DNA from: Owenia fusiformis
Taxonomy: Eukaryota; Annelida; Polychaeta; Sabellida; Oweniidae
NCBI GenBank assembly: GCA_903813345.2
Contig: CAIIXF020000010.1
Span: 36,879,425-36,943,424 of the forward strand
DNA: 64,000 nt
Direction: 5' to 3'
Positions 47,674-58,530 of the stretch are shown here, in pieces (the first letter of the stretch is position 1; each line of letters begins with the position of its first letter). The translations under genes were made by a program, and so were the position numbers. Under the pieces are notes generated by a model. That model was not told the origin of the DNA. It worked only from the letters and a program-made list of their open reading frames with translations, and did no database searches.

Positions 47674-47960
47674 TTTAACTCCACAGAATTCAAAATTATT
47701 GCCCGCAGAAATGACGTTATTAGTATTATTACCACCGTTTATGACCAGGGCTGAAATAGCAAGAAAATCTTTCGCACTGAACGATATCTAATTTCCCGGG
47801 GAAAATTGACGGTCGTTATTGCATTATTGGCCGGTATTATGGCCCGCCACTATGACGACACATCTGCTCAGGTCGATACAGTAAAATAAATGTCTTCTAA
47901 ACTAGCACTTATACCCGGCCCTAGGACAGGCCCGATAAGGTGGTAATAATATATTGAACA
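47674..47960. promoter_or_regulatory. Presumed 5' flank of the methyltransferase gene
   Basis: The sequence before the ATG has several GGCC/CCGG-containing blocks (47828-47850, 47914-47938) and no clear TATA box at a fitting distance. Promoter function is inferred only from position. Confidence 0.25.
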
Positions 47961-50670
47961 ATGTATCAAAATGTCTCTCATGCCAATGAATCAATTTTCC
48001 AGATGCGGGACCAAGCGTGGAAATTGACTGTAATTGTTGTGGCTGTCCTTGTTGCATTTGTTTTACTGACAGTAACCATGAGAGACGAGCGTCACAACAA
48101 GGTGGCAGTTCCTACATTTGTGCAACAAACTCCAGCAGGTCATCAGAATCTGAAGTCGTTAAGAGATATCTATTTGAAAACTTTGAAAGTGACATTGACA
48201 GGATATGCCTTTAAATCAAAATCTATTAAAGTGGGTGCTGGTGAGATTGCAATCGGGAACCAAGCAATGAATGATGACGCACGAAAGCGAGGTGCTGATT
48301 GGCCAAGCGTTGGGTAAGCATATATCTTGGTTCATATTCAGTTGAGCTTATCGGGGGTTGTCTATTTTATGTCCCCACCATATAGTCTAGTATCGTGTCA
48401 TACTACTGTCTAGCCTAGTATTGTCAGTCTAAGCGCGTCTGTCTGTCTATCCATCCATCCATCCATCCGTCTGTCCGTCCGATATTTTCTCCAAAATTGC
48501 TCTGGCTATTGTTTTTAGTTTTGATAGTTATTTTGACTCTCAATAAAAGGTTAGATATGCATCAAAACTCACAAAATTGTCACAAAATGTAGCTTAATTT
48601 AGGTCAAATTTGTAAATATGTAGCAGTTTAGAAACCAATGTCAGATTGTAGCGAAGACATATTAGGGATGTTGATGGTATTCGTAATCTGAAAGTGAGCT
48701 TTACTGGGAAAGTGAAAGTTAGATTTCAGGGATCATGTCATAAGGGTTTAGAAAAGACAATTTATTTCAAAATTTATTTCAGATCATACCCAAAAAAGTT
48801 TAGGCCAAAAAGGCCCCAATATGTGGGCCTTTTGGGCATTTCCCCAAAGAACTCAGTTGTTTTATTAGTATAAATTATATCAATGACGATATCTACTCAT
48901 TAGGAAGTATAAAAGTTCTGAAATATGGAGAAAACCCCTACTTTTACGTAAAAAAATATAGCGGCTAAACAGAAAAATTGGGAGTAGGCGTAGTTATGTA
49001 GAGCAAGTGATTGGTAACATTAAGGTTTTCAAGGTTATAGGTAAACTTTTTCGCCACCCACTACAACATCTGGCAAAGCTCAAAGAATTGTGTGCCGGTC
49101 TGAGTATAAGGAGGGTTAATCTCTTTGAGACTATTTAAACTGGTCAATCAACTGTTCTATTAATAAAATCCATGACAAGAGAATTTACTTTGTGTCATAT
49201 TTCTATTTAAATGTGACCCACTGTAAATAACTAATAAAAGGATCTTGAAATGTTTGTTTTGGTTAAATTGTGTTCAGTTGATATGTTCGTATGTTGCTAT
49301 TCTCTAAAGAGTTCACATTTGTGTTTTTTAGCTTTTAAACAATTGATTTATCAATTATACGTATAATAAGGTTTTAATGCTATTGAACTAATGATATGAC
49401 CCCTGAAATCGGACTTTCACTTTCCTTTTAAAGCTCACTTTCGGGTTCCGAATAGCTTCAAAGTAGGGATATTGAAGCTATTCGAAATTCTGAAATGATT
49501 TTATTGTCTAAATCTTTATGACATGATCCCTGAAATCTGACTTTCACTTTCCCTGTAAAGCTCACTTTCAGATTACGAATAGCTTCAAGTTCCCTATTAC
49601 CCTGAACAAAAATATTTATATTTAAGTGTCATAAATTGTTTCTTGTTAAAGTATGCATTTCATGAGCAGACTCTTGTTGCATATTTTTCTACAGCACATA
49701 GAAGTAGGTGATAAAAATGTGTGTGGGGTCATAGGCGTAGCCATGGGGGGGGGGTGCGATTGCTTTAAAATTGCTTAAAATGCTTTCTATTTGAAGCTTC
49801 TAGTTAAATTTTGAAGGAAGTTGCATCAGTTTTTGTAAAATTCAAATCAAATCTTTTTTTGCCTTGCTTATGCGAGCAACGATCGCTCCCCTTGACTGAA
49901 AACCGAAAAATGGCGATCGCACCCCCTGGCTACGCCCCTGGGTGTAGTAATATAATATTTCTTAATTATAATATTTGTTTAATTGATACAGGTACACAAT
50001 GATTGGCACAATTGGTTTGGAGAATGTCCAAGAGCTGTTAGAACATGTAATCCAAGATGGCGTCCCTGGAGATTTCCTGGAGGCGGGAGTTTGGAGGGGT
50101 GGGGCTAGTATGTTTGCTAAGGCAATAATGAATTCTTACAACCAACAAAATCGTCAAACTTGGGTTTGCGACTCATTTGAAGGACTACCACCAGCAACTC
50201 AGGCAAAGGATAACGATCACTGGTCAAAAATGAAAGCTCTAGCCGTCAGTAAAGAAATTGTAAGAGGACATTTCGACGAATTTTTCTTACTTGATGAAAC
50301 GGTACATTTTATACAGGGATATTTTGTGTACTCATTACCATGTTTGAGAAAAACACTAACTGAAAGAAATAACAAAATAGCCGTTCTGAGGGCTGATGGA
50401 GATATGTATGAAAGTTTGATGGATATCTTATTTAATCTTTATGAGTTTGTTCCTGTCGGAGGGTATATCATTATTGATGATTGGGGAATTCAAGTTGCTA
50501 AAAAAGCAGTTCAAGAATTCAGGGCAATGCATGACATTAAGTCAACAATTTTTCCATTCCGGGGTATATCTATGTACTGGAAAGTGGAATCAAAGATTCC
50601 TGTAAAGTACAGCTGGTATGAAGAATTCATGAAAACTAGGAAACTTGATGCATCGAAAAAACAATGTTAA
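47961..50670 (+). CDS. TylF/macrocin O-methyltransferase family protein, membrane-anchored, two exons
   Basis: Exon 1 is 47961-48313, ending in donor G|GTAAGC. Exon 2 is 49992-50670, after acceptor TTGATACAG. The join keeps frame and gives 343 residues. It restores WPSVGYTMIG, matching the start of the catalytic domain in this family. Residues ~21-40 are one hydrophobic segment (KLTVIVVAVLVAFVLL) after a short polar N-terminus, suggesting a type II signal anchor, so the enzyme probably faces the secretory lumen. SAM-binding motifs: GDFLEAGVWRGGAS (144-157, acidic Glu148), CDSFEGLPP (177-185). Metal-site motifs: RADGDMYES (251-259), IIIDDWG (277-283, Asp280/Asp281). Bacterial relatives (TylF, MycF) are Mg-dependent sugar O-methyltransferases in macrolide biosynthesis; the animal substrate is unknown. 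The C-terminus after ~320 is short and basic. The 1.68-kb intron is full of repeats. Met15 is an alternative start; an upstream non-coding exon is possible. Confidence 0.85.
48440..48482 (+). repeat. CTGT/CCAT microsatellite in the methyltransferase intron
   Basis: (CTGT)n, (CCAT)n and (CCGT)n tetramers in a row, about 43 bases. Confidence 0.85.
48650..49600. repeat. Intronic inverted repeat with duplicated right arm
   Basis: A left arm at about 48655-48750 (TAATCTGAAAGTGAGCTTTA, then GATTTCAGGGATCATGTCAT) is inverted relative to two right arms in tandem at about 49394-49470 and 49520-49600. Transcribed as part of the intron, it could fold into a long stem of about 80-90 pairs. Confidence 0.75.
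49730..49940. mobile_element. hAT-like MITE in the intron, 211 bp
   Basis: Ends CATAGGCGTAGCCATGGGGG and its inverse CCCCCTGGCTACGCCCCTG. The CAGGGGCGTAGCCAGGGG terminus is typical of hAT-type MITEs. The flanking eight bases match only partly (TGTGGGGT against GGTGTAGT). It lies 51 bases upstream of the exon 2 acceptor. Confidence 0.65.
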
Positions 50671-50764
50671 AGTCTATCTCAATGAATAAGGAATGAGGAT
50701 TTTACGATACTTTGCGATAAAAAATGAATGCAGATGAGATTTGTGATGACTGGGTCCATTTCCT

Positions 50765-51122
50765 TAAAGGTTCCGATAAGCTTCCCGTATAAAAACAATA
50801 TGGCGGCTCCAGTCAAGTCAACTGGATCAGTCCATTTTTAAGAAATAAGGGGAGTTTTGTACAATCCAGTTAATGGAAATTGTCCTGGAGATAAAGTAAT
50901 CCGTATATAATGATTCTGAAAACATTATGTTATTGAGATAGTGATTGTTCAAATAATACATGTATAAAATCCAATATAAATCCTTGTATTAGAACTGCTT
51001 TGTTTCATTTCGATGATATTTCATATCAAGCTGTGTACTAATACCTTGTGGGGAAAATATGTCAATTTTTCATACACAAACAGAAGGTCCGAAACTTCAC
51101 CCATAAATGTGAAATTGATGAT
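50765..51122 (-). repeat. Right copy of inverted repeat R, unbroken
   Basis: Reverse complement of 46598-46893 plus 43284-43372, joined here without the 3.2-kb segment. It starts about 95 bases after the methyltransferase stop and would lie in the 3' UTR. Confidence 0.8.
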
Positions 51123-51477
51123 ATTCTGTGAAGAATTGAGATTAAATATGGATGGATGGGTGGGTTGTGCCAGGTGCCTGATTGTGCTAAAACGCAATAT
51201 GAATATTCCTAACCAGTAACAACTTTTGTACAGGAAGTAAAAAATTCAGCCCCCCCTCCCACCCTTTTGTCATATTATACATAAATGTGTAGTTGCATCA
51301 GTAGTTCCACAAGTTAATTGATGTTTTCTGCTTTATAAATAGGGATCATACTGTGTTGACATAATGACATGTGTTGTGAGTTTTATTTGTTAAATATGTC
51401 TGTGTTTAAGGAAATAAAGTTATGATCTCTTAGACCCAAACACTGGTGTTAATAGTTATTATAGGAAGAAAGGATTT
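51123..51477. other. Probable methyltransferase 3' UTR and flank
   Basis: No other gene. C-rich run near 51251. Contains the candidate polyadenylation signal listed separately. Confidence 0.4.
51413..51418 (+). terminator. Candidate polyadenylation signal for the methyltransferase gene
   Basis: AATAAA about 745 bases after the stop codon, in GGAAATAAAGTTATG. An earlier variant, AATAAG, lies near 50684. Not confirmed by transcript data. Confidence 0.35.
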
Positions 51478-53192
51478 AAAGGATCCGTTACCTAATGTAC
51501 CTGAAGGTGCCCCCAAAGGTTTTTGAAAATAATATGAAAATAGTTACTTTTATCAATTATGAAGTTGAACACATCAAAACTGAAATTAGGTCATTTGGAT
51601 TAAAACTAAGGTCATTCAGTGCATTTAAGTTTGACTACGCAAATCATTCTAAATATCATTTTAAGGGTATGTTAGTCTTCATTCATGATCATTTTAACTA
51701 TGTTGACCATTCTTCAATCGATATATCAGAACATCATTAAGGTAGAACACGAAGAGCAACATATTGAAAACACATATCATAAAAAAAACGAAAACTTAAT
51801 ATATCTTTTGAAAAAATGAACCTTAATAAATGTGTTCTCAACAATAGTACCATGATCACCTCAGTTGTTTAACAGTAGGCATTCAACCTAGAGGGTATAT
51901 TAATATATCATTAAGCTGGGACACAAAGGCCAACATACTGAAAACACAAACCATAAAATAACCCCTAAAAATAATCTATCATTTGATAAAACAAACCTTG
52001 TTAAATGTGTTCTGAACAATAGTACCATGATCACCCTTTTTGTATATACTGTAGCTTTAACCTAGGTATTCAACCTAGATACTATGTCAAAACATCATTA
52101 AAGATAAGGTAGAATACAAAGAGCAACAGTTGAAAATACAAAGCCTAAATTCAAGCTGAATCTCGTTGCGACTTTCCATTGCATTATACATGTACTTTCA
52201 TTGTCAAAGAAATTGAAAGAATAATAGATGACATAATAGTCTTAGTTTATTTCACATGAACACTTAACAAGCAATATTCATTTGAACTAATGACTAGCGG
52301 AAACATATTTTTTCGATTATCAGGCTCATTGCTTACATATCACATGTTCTAATAGTATACCCCTTGAACAGATTTCTGAAAAACATTATTTTAAGTTACC
52401 TGTGATTAATTGCTTTATTGCAAATGACACGTTTTCTTTGTTTCTTGTTATCATTGAAAATTGAATACAAATCTGTTTCGAGGTTTGAACATGGTGCTCA
52501 GAATTATCTATGGGAACCCGGGTTGGATGTCTCTGTGGCTTGATACATTGACACAATAGTTATTGTAAATGACAGAGTTTGTTGGAAGGTTCATAATGGC
52601 AATTTCAATATGGCCTCCCTTTTGAAACTAAAATTTTTGCTATACTTTCATATTGTGTATCTTCCACACTTACGACCCTCTCTTATTTTATGTTTGAATT
52701 ATAAAATAGTGTCAATACTAAACAATAAAGGTAAATTCAGAGGGGGTCTGGTTTGTGGAAGTACCTCAATCTGTCAATGAATGGAGAAGGTCATTCACTG
52801 TTTACAACAAAAACACAATAGAGTGTCTTTCAATACAATAGGATAACTAACTATTTATGCATGAATGGTACATGAAATGAAGCTTAGTAGATTAGGACAC
52901 ATTGTAGTTCTTATATTGAAAAGTGAAATTAAGTCTATCTACAAAACTCAAGATTTTAATCAAGGTTCTGTGAAAATATGTCAAAATTACTCATTTGAAG
53001 AGTCAACATGACATGTGTTAAGAATCACTGTAAAAAACACCTTTTTACCATTTTTTCACACTATTTTTGTAATTTGTTGAAAATATACTTAATAAAGATT
53101 CAAATTGCATAAAAATAATTCTGGAATTCCATTTTACCCTTTTCAATAATTTTCTAAGTTCTTATAGGTACACTAATAGGTACGGATCCTTT
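51478..53192. mobile_element. Candidate TIR element, ~1.7 kb
   Basis: AAAGGATCCGTTACCTAATG at 51478 and its inverse counterpart ending GGTACGGATCCTTT at 53192 form ~25-base inverted ends, with small gaps in the match. Inside are a tandem repeat (51738-52150) and A/T-rich sequence without a recognisable transposase. Target duplication is unclear. Confidence 0.45.
51738..52150 (+). repeat. ~180-bp tandem repeat, about 2.3 copies
   Basis: Units start near 51738, 51911 and 52097 with TTAAG-(G/C)-ACACRAAGRSCAACA-like blocks. They share AATGTGTTCT.AACAATAGT, ACCATGATCACC and ATTCAACCTAGA. Confidence 0.75.
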
Positions 53193-53694
53193 GTCAAAAT
53201 AAAAATCTCCCGTTTATAAATGTGTGACGGCCCATAATATACTAATGTTTGGCACACTGTACGCCGTCTTAACTTATCGTGTTTTGTGGGACGATATCAC
53301 GAGATGTGTGGTTAAAATAACAAATGAGTTGTTTTACATGTTAGTACAAGCTAATGAGAGATTTTGAGAATGGTTTTTAGGTACGCTGTTCATATCTGGA
53401 CTATGCATGCCCTACGACGATAAGCGTCACTCCACACAAAATCAGGATCAGTCGTGGGTTCAATTCCCGCCGAATGACTTTTACATTAGCCATTGGCATA
53501 GGAGTCGATCGTGTATCAAATTCAACAAGCAAAATGAACCAAGGACTCCTTTTATAACAAAATGATTATCTAATCAAATTTTGAGATTTTTGATTTACCC
53601 AATATAATGTGGGTGTTAGAGATACACAAAGGGATTAGACCTCAATATTTAGCAATATTTTATACATCATACTATGTATAACATCTGTATCATC
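53193..53694. other. Non-genic, with tRNA-like SINE remnant
   Basis: No protein gene. At about 53455-53472 GTGGGTTCAATTCCCGC forms a tRNA T-arm with a B box GGTTCAATTCC. CTGGACTATG upstream (~53396) resembles a tRNA anticodon-arm segment of invertebrate tRNA-derived SINEs. A clear A box is missing. Confidence 0.4.
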
Positions 53695-54311
53695 ACTGGT
53701 ACTGCACTCGATTACGCTGTTTTTAGAAACGGATCCGTTTCAGTGACAAGAAGGCTAAGGTTCCATTAAGAAAGTTCGGGAAGATTTTTCCTTTTCTTTG
53801 ATTTTTAAGATCTGCACTTTTAACATGTTCTGTTTTCGTAATAATATAGTGAGATAGTGAGGTATTAAATCGATCTAATTGTTCTCAAACGTGTATATTT
53901 TCTTAAAACATACTGGCACACGTTTGTGATGAATAACCCAGATGCTAGTAACGTCATTATAAATTCAAAATTCAGTCAAAGTAATATCATATTTGAAATC
54001 TACATGTAAAATTACATCTAAAAATGTGGTTTTAAAAAGTGTTTATCAACTTTGAAAAATTAATTTTCTTTGAAAATGTGACTTCTAGCTCGGGGAGATT
54101 ACCCATAGACCCCATGCTATAAAATGACAAAAAATGAAATACAGGGTGACCGGAAAAAAAGGAGACCATTGAAATAGGCAATATCTCCTAAAATAGACTA
54201 GTGACATCAATGAAATTTTGCATACATCAGGACAGTTCTATGGAAATTTGTTCCTGAAAGTGTCAATACAAGCAGTCAACTGGTTCAGGAGCTATGATCA
54301 TTTACATAACA

Positions 54312-54806
54312 ATACAATCCACCGCCCCGACTGCTGCAAAAGGAATTGTGAAACTCCGTGGAGTAAAAGATGTACGGGGATCGTTTGTATATGTGAATAA
54401 CCTGAGGATGGAACCTGATGTATCTGATGTCTCATTACGCGATGCAGTCGTGCAGCACGCTCGTAACTCTGGGGTGCGTGTAATGCGTGCTGAGATTGTG
54501 AAGAATAAATTCTGCGACGACAAAGTGGGATGCAAACTTTGCGTTCCCGAGACTGATGTACATGTTTTACTATCAGAAAAATTTTGGCCCGACCCATCAA
54601 TAGTCTGCAGGCGCTGGGAACGACGGGCACCTAGAGCAGCCATGCGACGAGAAAAACCGATTCCAGTTATAACTGGATACCGACGACAGGCTACCCATGC
54701 CGATGATCAGTCCGACTATGACTGTGGAATCGACAACCTAGACAGGATGAATGACGCCTACAAGTCACAGATTGATTGGTATGAATATGATAATAATGGC
54801 CTATAA
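54312..54806 (+). CDS. LINE ORF1 protein, C-terminal part
   Basis: About 164 residues from the LINE, open to a stop at 54804-54806. It holds a conserved-looking segment VSLRDAVVQHARNSG, RAEIVKNKFC, VGCKLCVPETDVHVLL, and KFWPDPSIVCRRWE. Similar VGCK...FWP...R.W blocks occur in ORF1 proteins of invertebrate LINEs, where they follow RNA-binding domains. The N-terminal part is lost by truncation. By chance the frame stays open into the mariner flank and picks up an ATG at 54294, which would add six foreign residues. ORF2 begins 56 bases before this ORF ends, in the +1 frame, so coupled or re-initiated translation is likely in the full element. Confidence 0.65.
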   Translation: MQSTAPTAAKGIVKLRGVKDVRGSFVYVNNLRMEPDVSDVSLRDAVVQHARNSGVRVMRAEIVKNKFCDDKVGCKLCVPETDVHVLLSEKFWPDPSIVCRRWERRAPRAAMRREKPIPVITGYRRQATHADDQSDYDCGIDNLDRMNDAYKSQIDWYEYDNNGL

Positions 54807-57800
54807 TAAAACAATGATAAATTCTTACACTTTCCTATTACTTGTTGTGACACTACACATTTGCACATCAGCCCCGAGCGCAGAATTTCACTCCGTGTTA
54901 TCATTAACAATGTCACCTCATGAGAACAAATTACGATTTGGGCAATGGAACTGTAGAGGTCTTGGGGCCTCTAACCGCTATATATTGGACATTTTGGCGA
55001 AATGTGATTTTTTCGCACTAAGCGAACATAAACTCTATGAATGTAATCTCCACAAGTTAGATGATTTGTCAAATGATTTTGTATGTTTGGCTAAAAGCAG
55101 TAGTATTTTGGATCCTATGCAATGTGGGACTGTTTGGGGCAGTGGCGGTACCGCCATTTTTTGGCGAAGATCCTTAGACCATATGGTCGTGCCTATGCTA
55201 GAGCTGTGCTCGGATAGGATTTTATGTGTTAAATTAGTGTTTGATGATTCTGCATTATTTATATTTTCTGTGTATCTGCCACAGCAAAATTGTCATCATA
55301 CCACTTTTACTGAAACTTTGGATATTTTGAATGATTTTGTTGAGCGTATATCTAATGATGGTAATGTTGTGATATTTGGCGATGTGAATGCAAATTTAGG
55401 TACTTTACAGGGATCACATGGTGTAAGGGATACACAGACGCAGAGTGGCATAGAATTGCACAATTTTTGCCTGAGTAATGAGCTATGGGCAGTTGATACA
55501 AACAGAGCTACTTTGGGTCCTGTGCATACATTTGAAATGTTGAGAAATGGTAATTACTATAGGTCATATATTGATCATATTATTGTGTCCCTTCCTCTAT
55601 GCGGTAATGTTTCCGAATGTGTTATATTAGACAATGAGCCTGGCAACACGTCAGACCATCTCCCCATAATCACGACTTTTAGAGACCTCACTAGTGTTAA
55701 GCATGTAATTCAAAGAAATGATTGTGTTGGATATGCGTGGAATAAATTATCATCTGATGAAATTAAATCAACGTACACATCATCTCTTGATTTGCAATGT
55801 AAGGGCATTCTGAATGATTTACGGTTAATTGGTGTAAATAATTTGGAAAACTGCCAAATTGATAGTTATATCTTGAAACTGGTAAATGGCCTGATTGAAT
55901 GCTCTAATGCACATATCCCCATTAAGAAGTTCTCAAAGCATGTAAAGCCATTCTGGAATGATGAATTAACCAGATTAGTAAAGTTAAAGAAGAAAAGATG
56001 GCGTGAGTGGGTGTCGGCTGGTCGACCTCGAAATGCGGATAATGTAATTAGGGCCCAATATAAATCTGCCAAATGTGCTTTTAGAAAATGTTTTAGATGT
56101 AGTGAGTTTATGTATGAACAAAATGAGCTTAATCGTCTATACAGGTCAGAATCACTTGATCAGCGTTACTATTGGCATCTTCTCAATAAGAGCCGAAATA
56201 GGGCTTCTAGGCGTCTGTCTCCAATTAAATCTGATAATGACGTCATCGTAAGTGACGAGGCTGGAATAAGGGATGAATGGCGCACTCACTTTGCTCGTTT
56301 GGCAACCCCTTCTGATAAGCCTCATTTTCACAGCCATGCCAAGTGTGAAATTGAAAATGAAATTATGCATATTAAGCAAACATCATATTTTGAAGATAAT
56401 ACTTTCTTTGATGAACCATTTCAGGATAGTGAAGTGAGTAATGCCATATCACGGTTGCATAATAATCGTGCATGTGGATCGGATACGATATGTGCCGAAC
56501 ATTTAAAATATAGCAATGACACTGTAATTTCGATCATATGTACCCTTTTTAATGCAACCATGTTAAACGAATACACTCCCATGAATTTTAGGTTTGGTAT
56601 ACTGATACCTATACTAAAGGCAGGAAATAAAGATCCTTGTAATAAAGACAATTCCAGAGGCATCACTCTGATGAACATGTTGCGTAAAGTGTACGATCAT
56701 ATTGTGTTAAAAAGAATTGGATCCCTTGCAAAAAATATTATGCCTAACTTACAAGGTGCTTCTCAGAGTCATTGCTCTGCTGTTCATACTTCCCTTTTAG
56801 TTCAGGAAACCATTGCCCACAATGTCGAAAAGCATAGAAATGTAATATTAGCCACATTAGATATTAGAAAAGCATTTGACACCGTTTGGTTAGATGGATT
56901 GATGGTCAAACTACATAAACTTGGTATCCGTGGCAAACTGTGGCGTATGCTTTATGATAATTACCATAAATATGAATGTGCCGTTCGTGTAGGAAGTTCA
57001 AATACACTTTCTAAACCTTTTAATGTCATGCAGGGCGTCCACCAAGGGGGTGTCCTATCTATGCTATTTTATCAGTTGTACATGGCTGACCTTATTCAGG
57101 ATCTATGTGAAATGAATATAGGTGGCCACATTGATGATGTAAATTGTGTATGTCCTTCTTATGCGGATGACATGACCATTATTGCCACAAATCAAAAGGA
57201 TATGCAACTTATGTTAAACGCTGCCTTTGAACATAGTAGAAGATGGCGATATGAAATCCATCCAGCGAAATGTAACTTTCTGACATTTAATGATATGGTC
57301 ACTGATTCAAGTGTTAAAGGTCATGTCGTTCTCAAGATAGGTGACACGAGAATTCCAAAGGTCAATTTCACTGTTCATGTTGGTATTCCAATATCTAGTA
57401 AAAATGATATCTCACAATATGTTAATGATCGCTGCACTAGTGGTAAGCGAAAATTCTGCTCACTTTTGGGACTGGGGCACAAAACAGGTGGTTTGTCACC
57501 CTTAACAGCATCAAAACTGTACTGGGCCTTTTCTATTCCAACCATGCTGTTTGGGGCACCAGTTATAAATTACCAAGCGTCAGATGTTGAAAAGCTTGAA
57601 TTGACTCATAGGGAGATTGGCAAACGTATCCAATTTTTCCCCAAAACCTCAGCCAATCCTAGTGCAACGATGCCGTTGGGATGGTTGTCAATAGACGGCT
57701 ATATTACAGTGTTGCAGATGATGTATCTCTGGAGTTTACTTAGGTTTAATAATATTTACAGGGATATAACTATAACACGGTTAGTAAAGATGTTTCATGT

Positions 57801-58410
57801 CACTTATGACAACCATGCCGATATTTTCTCTCCTATCCGGCGCATTTTCCTTAAGACCAAAATGCTAGGAATTGAAAATCTGGTTAAAAATGCGCTGGAC
57901 TCAGGATATCTTCCGTCGAAGAGGTCATGGAGACTGCAAATTGTCAATGCTGTAAGATCCGTCGAGGTCAAGCAATTTTTCTTGCAATGCTCATGTTATG
58001 GCAAACTTTTATACCTACGTGACTATGTCACAGACTTAAAACCTTGCATATGGTGGTTGATTTGTCAGAAATATCCTAAATGTCAAAGCCAGTGTAAAAC
58101 TATGATGCAATTGATATGTAACGCCCATGTATTAAATACGAACAACTTCAATGGTTCAAAACGATGTATATTGTGTAACCTCTGTGAAACTGAAACAATT
58201 GAACATTTTATATTAAGATGCCCTATGTATGAACCATATAGGCATAACATATTTGAAGCCCTTGGCTGTCGTGGTGACAGTATGGGTGTTATTATGAAGA
58301 AAGTTTTAGGTCTCTCAGATGTTTCATGTGAGACGTTAATAATTGTATCATCATGTGTACACAAAATGTACAATCACAGAGCCAACCTGTTGGCTCTGCT
58401 TGACACATAA
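54751..58410 (+). CDS. LINE ORF2: AP endonuclease and reverse transcriptase, 1219 codons
   Basis: One unbroken frame. An AP-type endonuclease starts at residue 61: RFGQWNCRG (Asn67), SEHK (Glu92), GDVNAN (Asp211, Asn213) and SDHLPI (Asp302, His303) are the expected catalytic positions. The reverse transcriptase follows: NSRGITL (634-640), LDIRKAFDTVW (catalytic Asp704), QGVHQGGVLS (761-770) and SYADDM (Asp806, Asp807). A C-terminal zinc finger has Cys1139, Cys1142, His1152 and Cys1157. All key residues are present, so the enzyme could be active. It would nick target DNA and copy its own RNA there. The Met at 54751 overlaps ORF1; Met54 (54910), just before the endonuclease, is another possible start. 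I see no RNase H. The clade is not certain; L1-like/RTE-like features are mixed and a tree is needed. Confidence 0.9.
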   Translation: MTPTSHRLIGMNMIIMAYNKTMINSYTFLLLVVTLHICTSAPSAEFHSVLSLTMSPHENKLRFGQWNCRGLGASNRYILDILAKCDFFALSEHKLYECNLHKLDDLSNDFVCLAKSSSILDPMQCGTVWGSGGTAIFWRRSLDHMVVPMLELCSDRILCVKLVFDDSALFIFSVYLPQQNCHHTTFTETLDILNDFVERISNDGNVVIFGDVNANLGTLQGSHGVRDTQTQSGIELHNFCLSNELWAVDTNRATLGPVHTFEMLRNGNYYRSYIDHIIVSLPLCGNVSECVILDNEPGNTSDHLPIITTFRDLTSVKHVIQRNDCVGYAWNKLSSDEIKSTYTSSLDLQCKGILNDLRLIGVNNLENCQIDSYILKLVNGLIECSNAHIPIKKFSKHVKPFWNDELTRLVKLKKKRWREWVSAGRPRNADNVIRAQYKSAKCAFRKCFRCSEFMYEQNELNRLYRSESLDQRYYWHLLNKSRNRASRRLSPIKSDNDVIVSDEAGIRDEWRTHFARLATPSDKPHFHSHAKCEIENEIMHIKQTSYFEDNTFFDEPFQDSEVSNAISRLHNNRACGSDTICAEHLKYSNDTVISIICTLFNATMLNEYTPMNFRFGILIPILKAGNKDPCNKDNSRGITLMNMLRKVYDHIVLKRIGSLAKNIMPNLQGASQSHCSAVHTSLLVQETIAHNVEKHRNVILATLDIRKAFDTVWLDGLMVKLHKLGIRGKLWRMLYDNYHKYECAVRVGSSNTLSKPFNVMQGVHQGGVLSMLFYQLYMADLIQDLCEMNIGGHIDDVNCVCPSYADDMTIIATNQKDMQLMLNAAFEHSRRWRYEIHPAKCNFLTFNDMVTDSSVKGHVVLKIGDTRIPKVNFTVHVGIPISSKNDISQYVNDRCTSGKRKFCSLLGLGHKTGGLSPLTASKLYWAFSIPTMLFGAPVINYQASDVEKLELTHREIGKRIQFFPKTSANPSATMPLGWLSIDGYITVLQMMYLWSLLRFNNIYRDITITRLVKMFHVTYDNHADIFSPIRRIFLKTKMLGIENLVKNALDSGYLPSKRSWRLQIVNAVRSVEVKQFFLQCSCYGKLLYLRDYVTDLKPCIWWLICQKYPKCQSQCKTMMQLICNAHVLNTNNFNGSKRCILCNLCETETIEHFILRCPMYEPYRHNIFEALGCRGDSMGVIMKKVLGLSDVSCETLIIVSSCVHKMYNHRANLLALLDT

Positions 58411-58530
58411 TTTCTCTATCACTTTATTTTTATGTTTTCCAAAACAACAACTTTTTTATCACATAATTTAATCTTATCCTTGTATTTTATATTTTATATG
58501 TAAACCATATGTATACTAAAATGTATTCTC

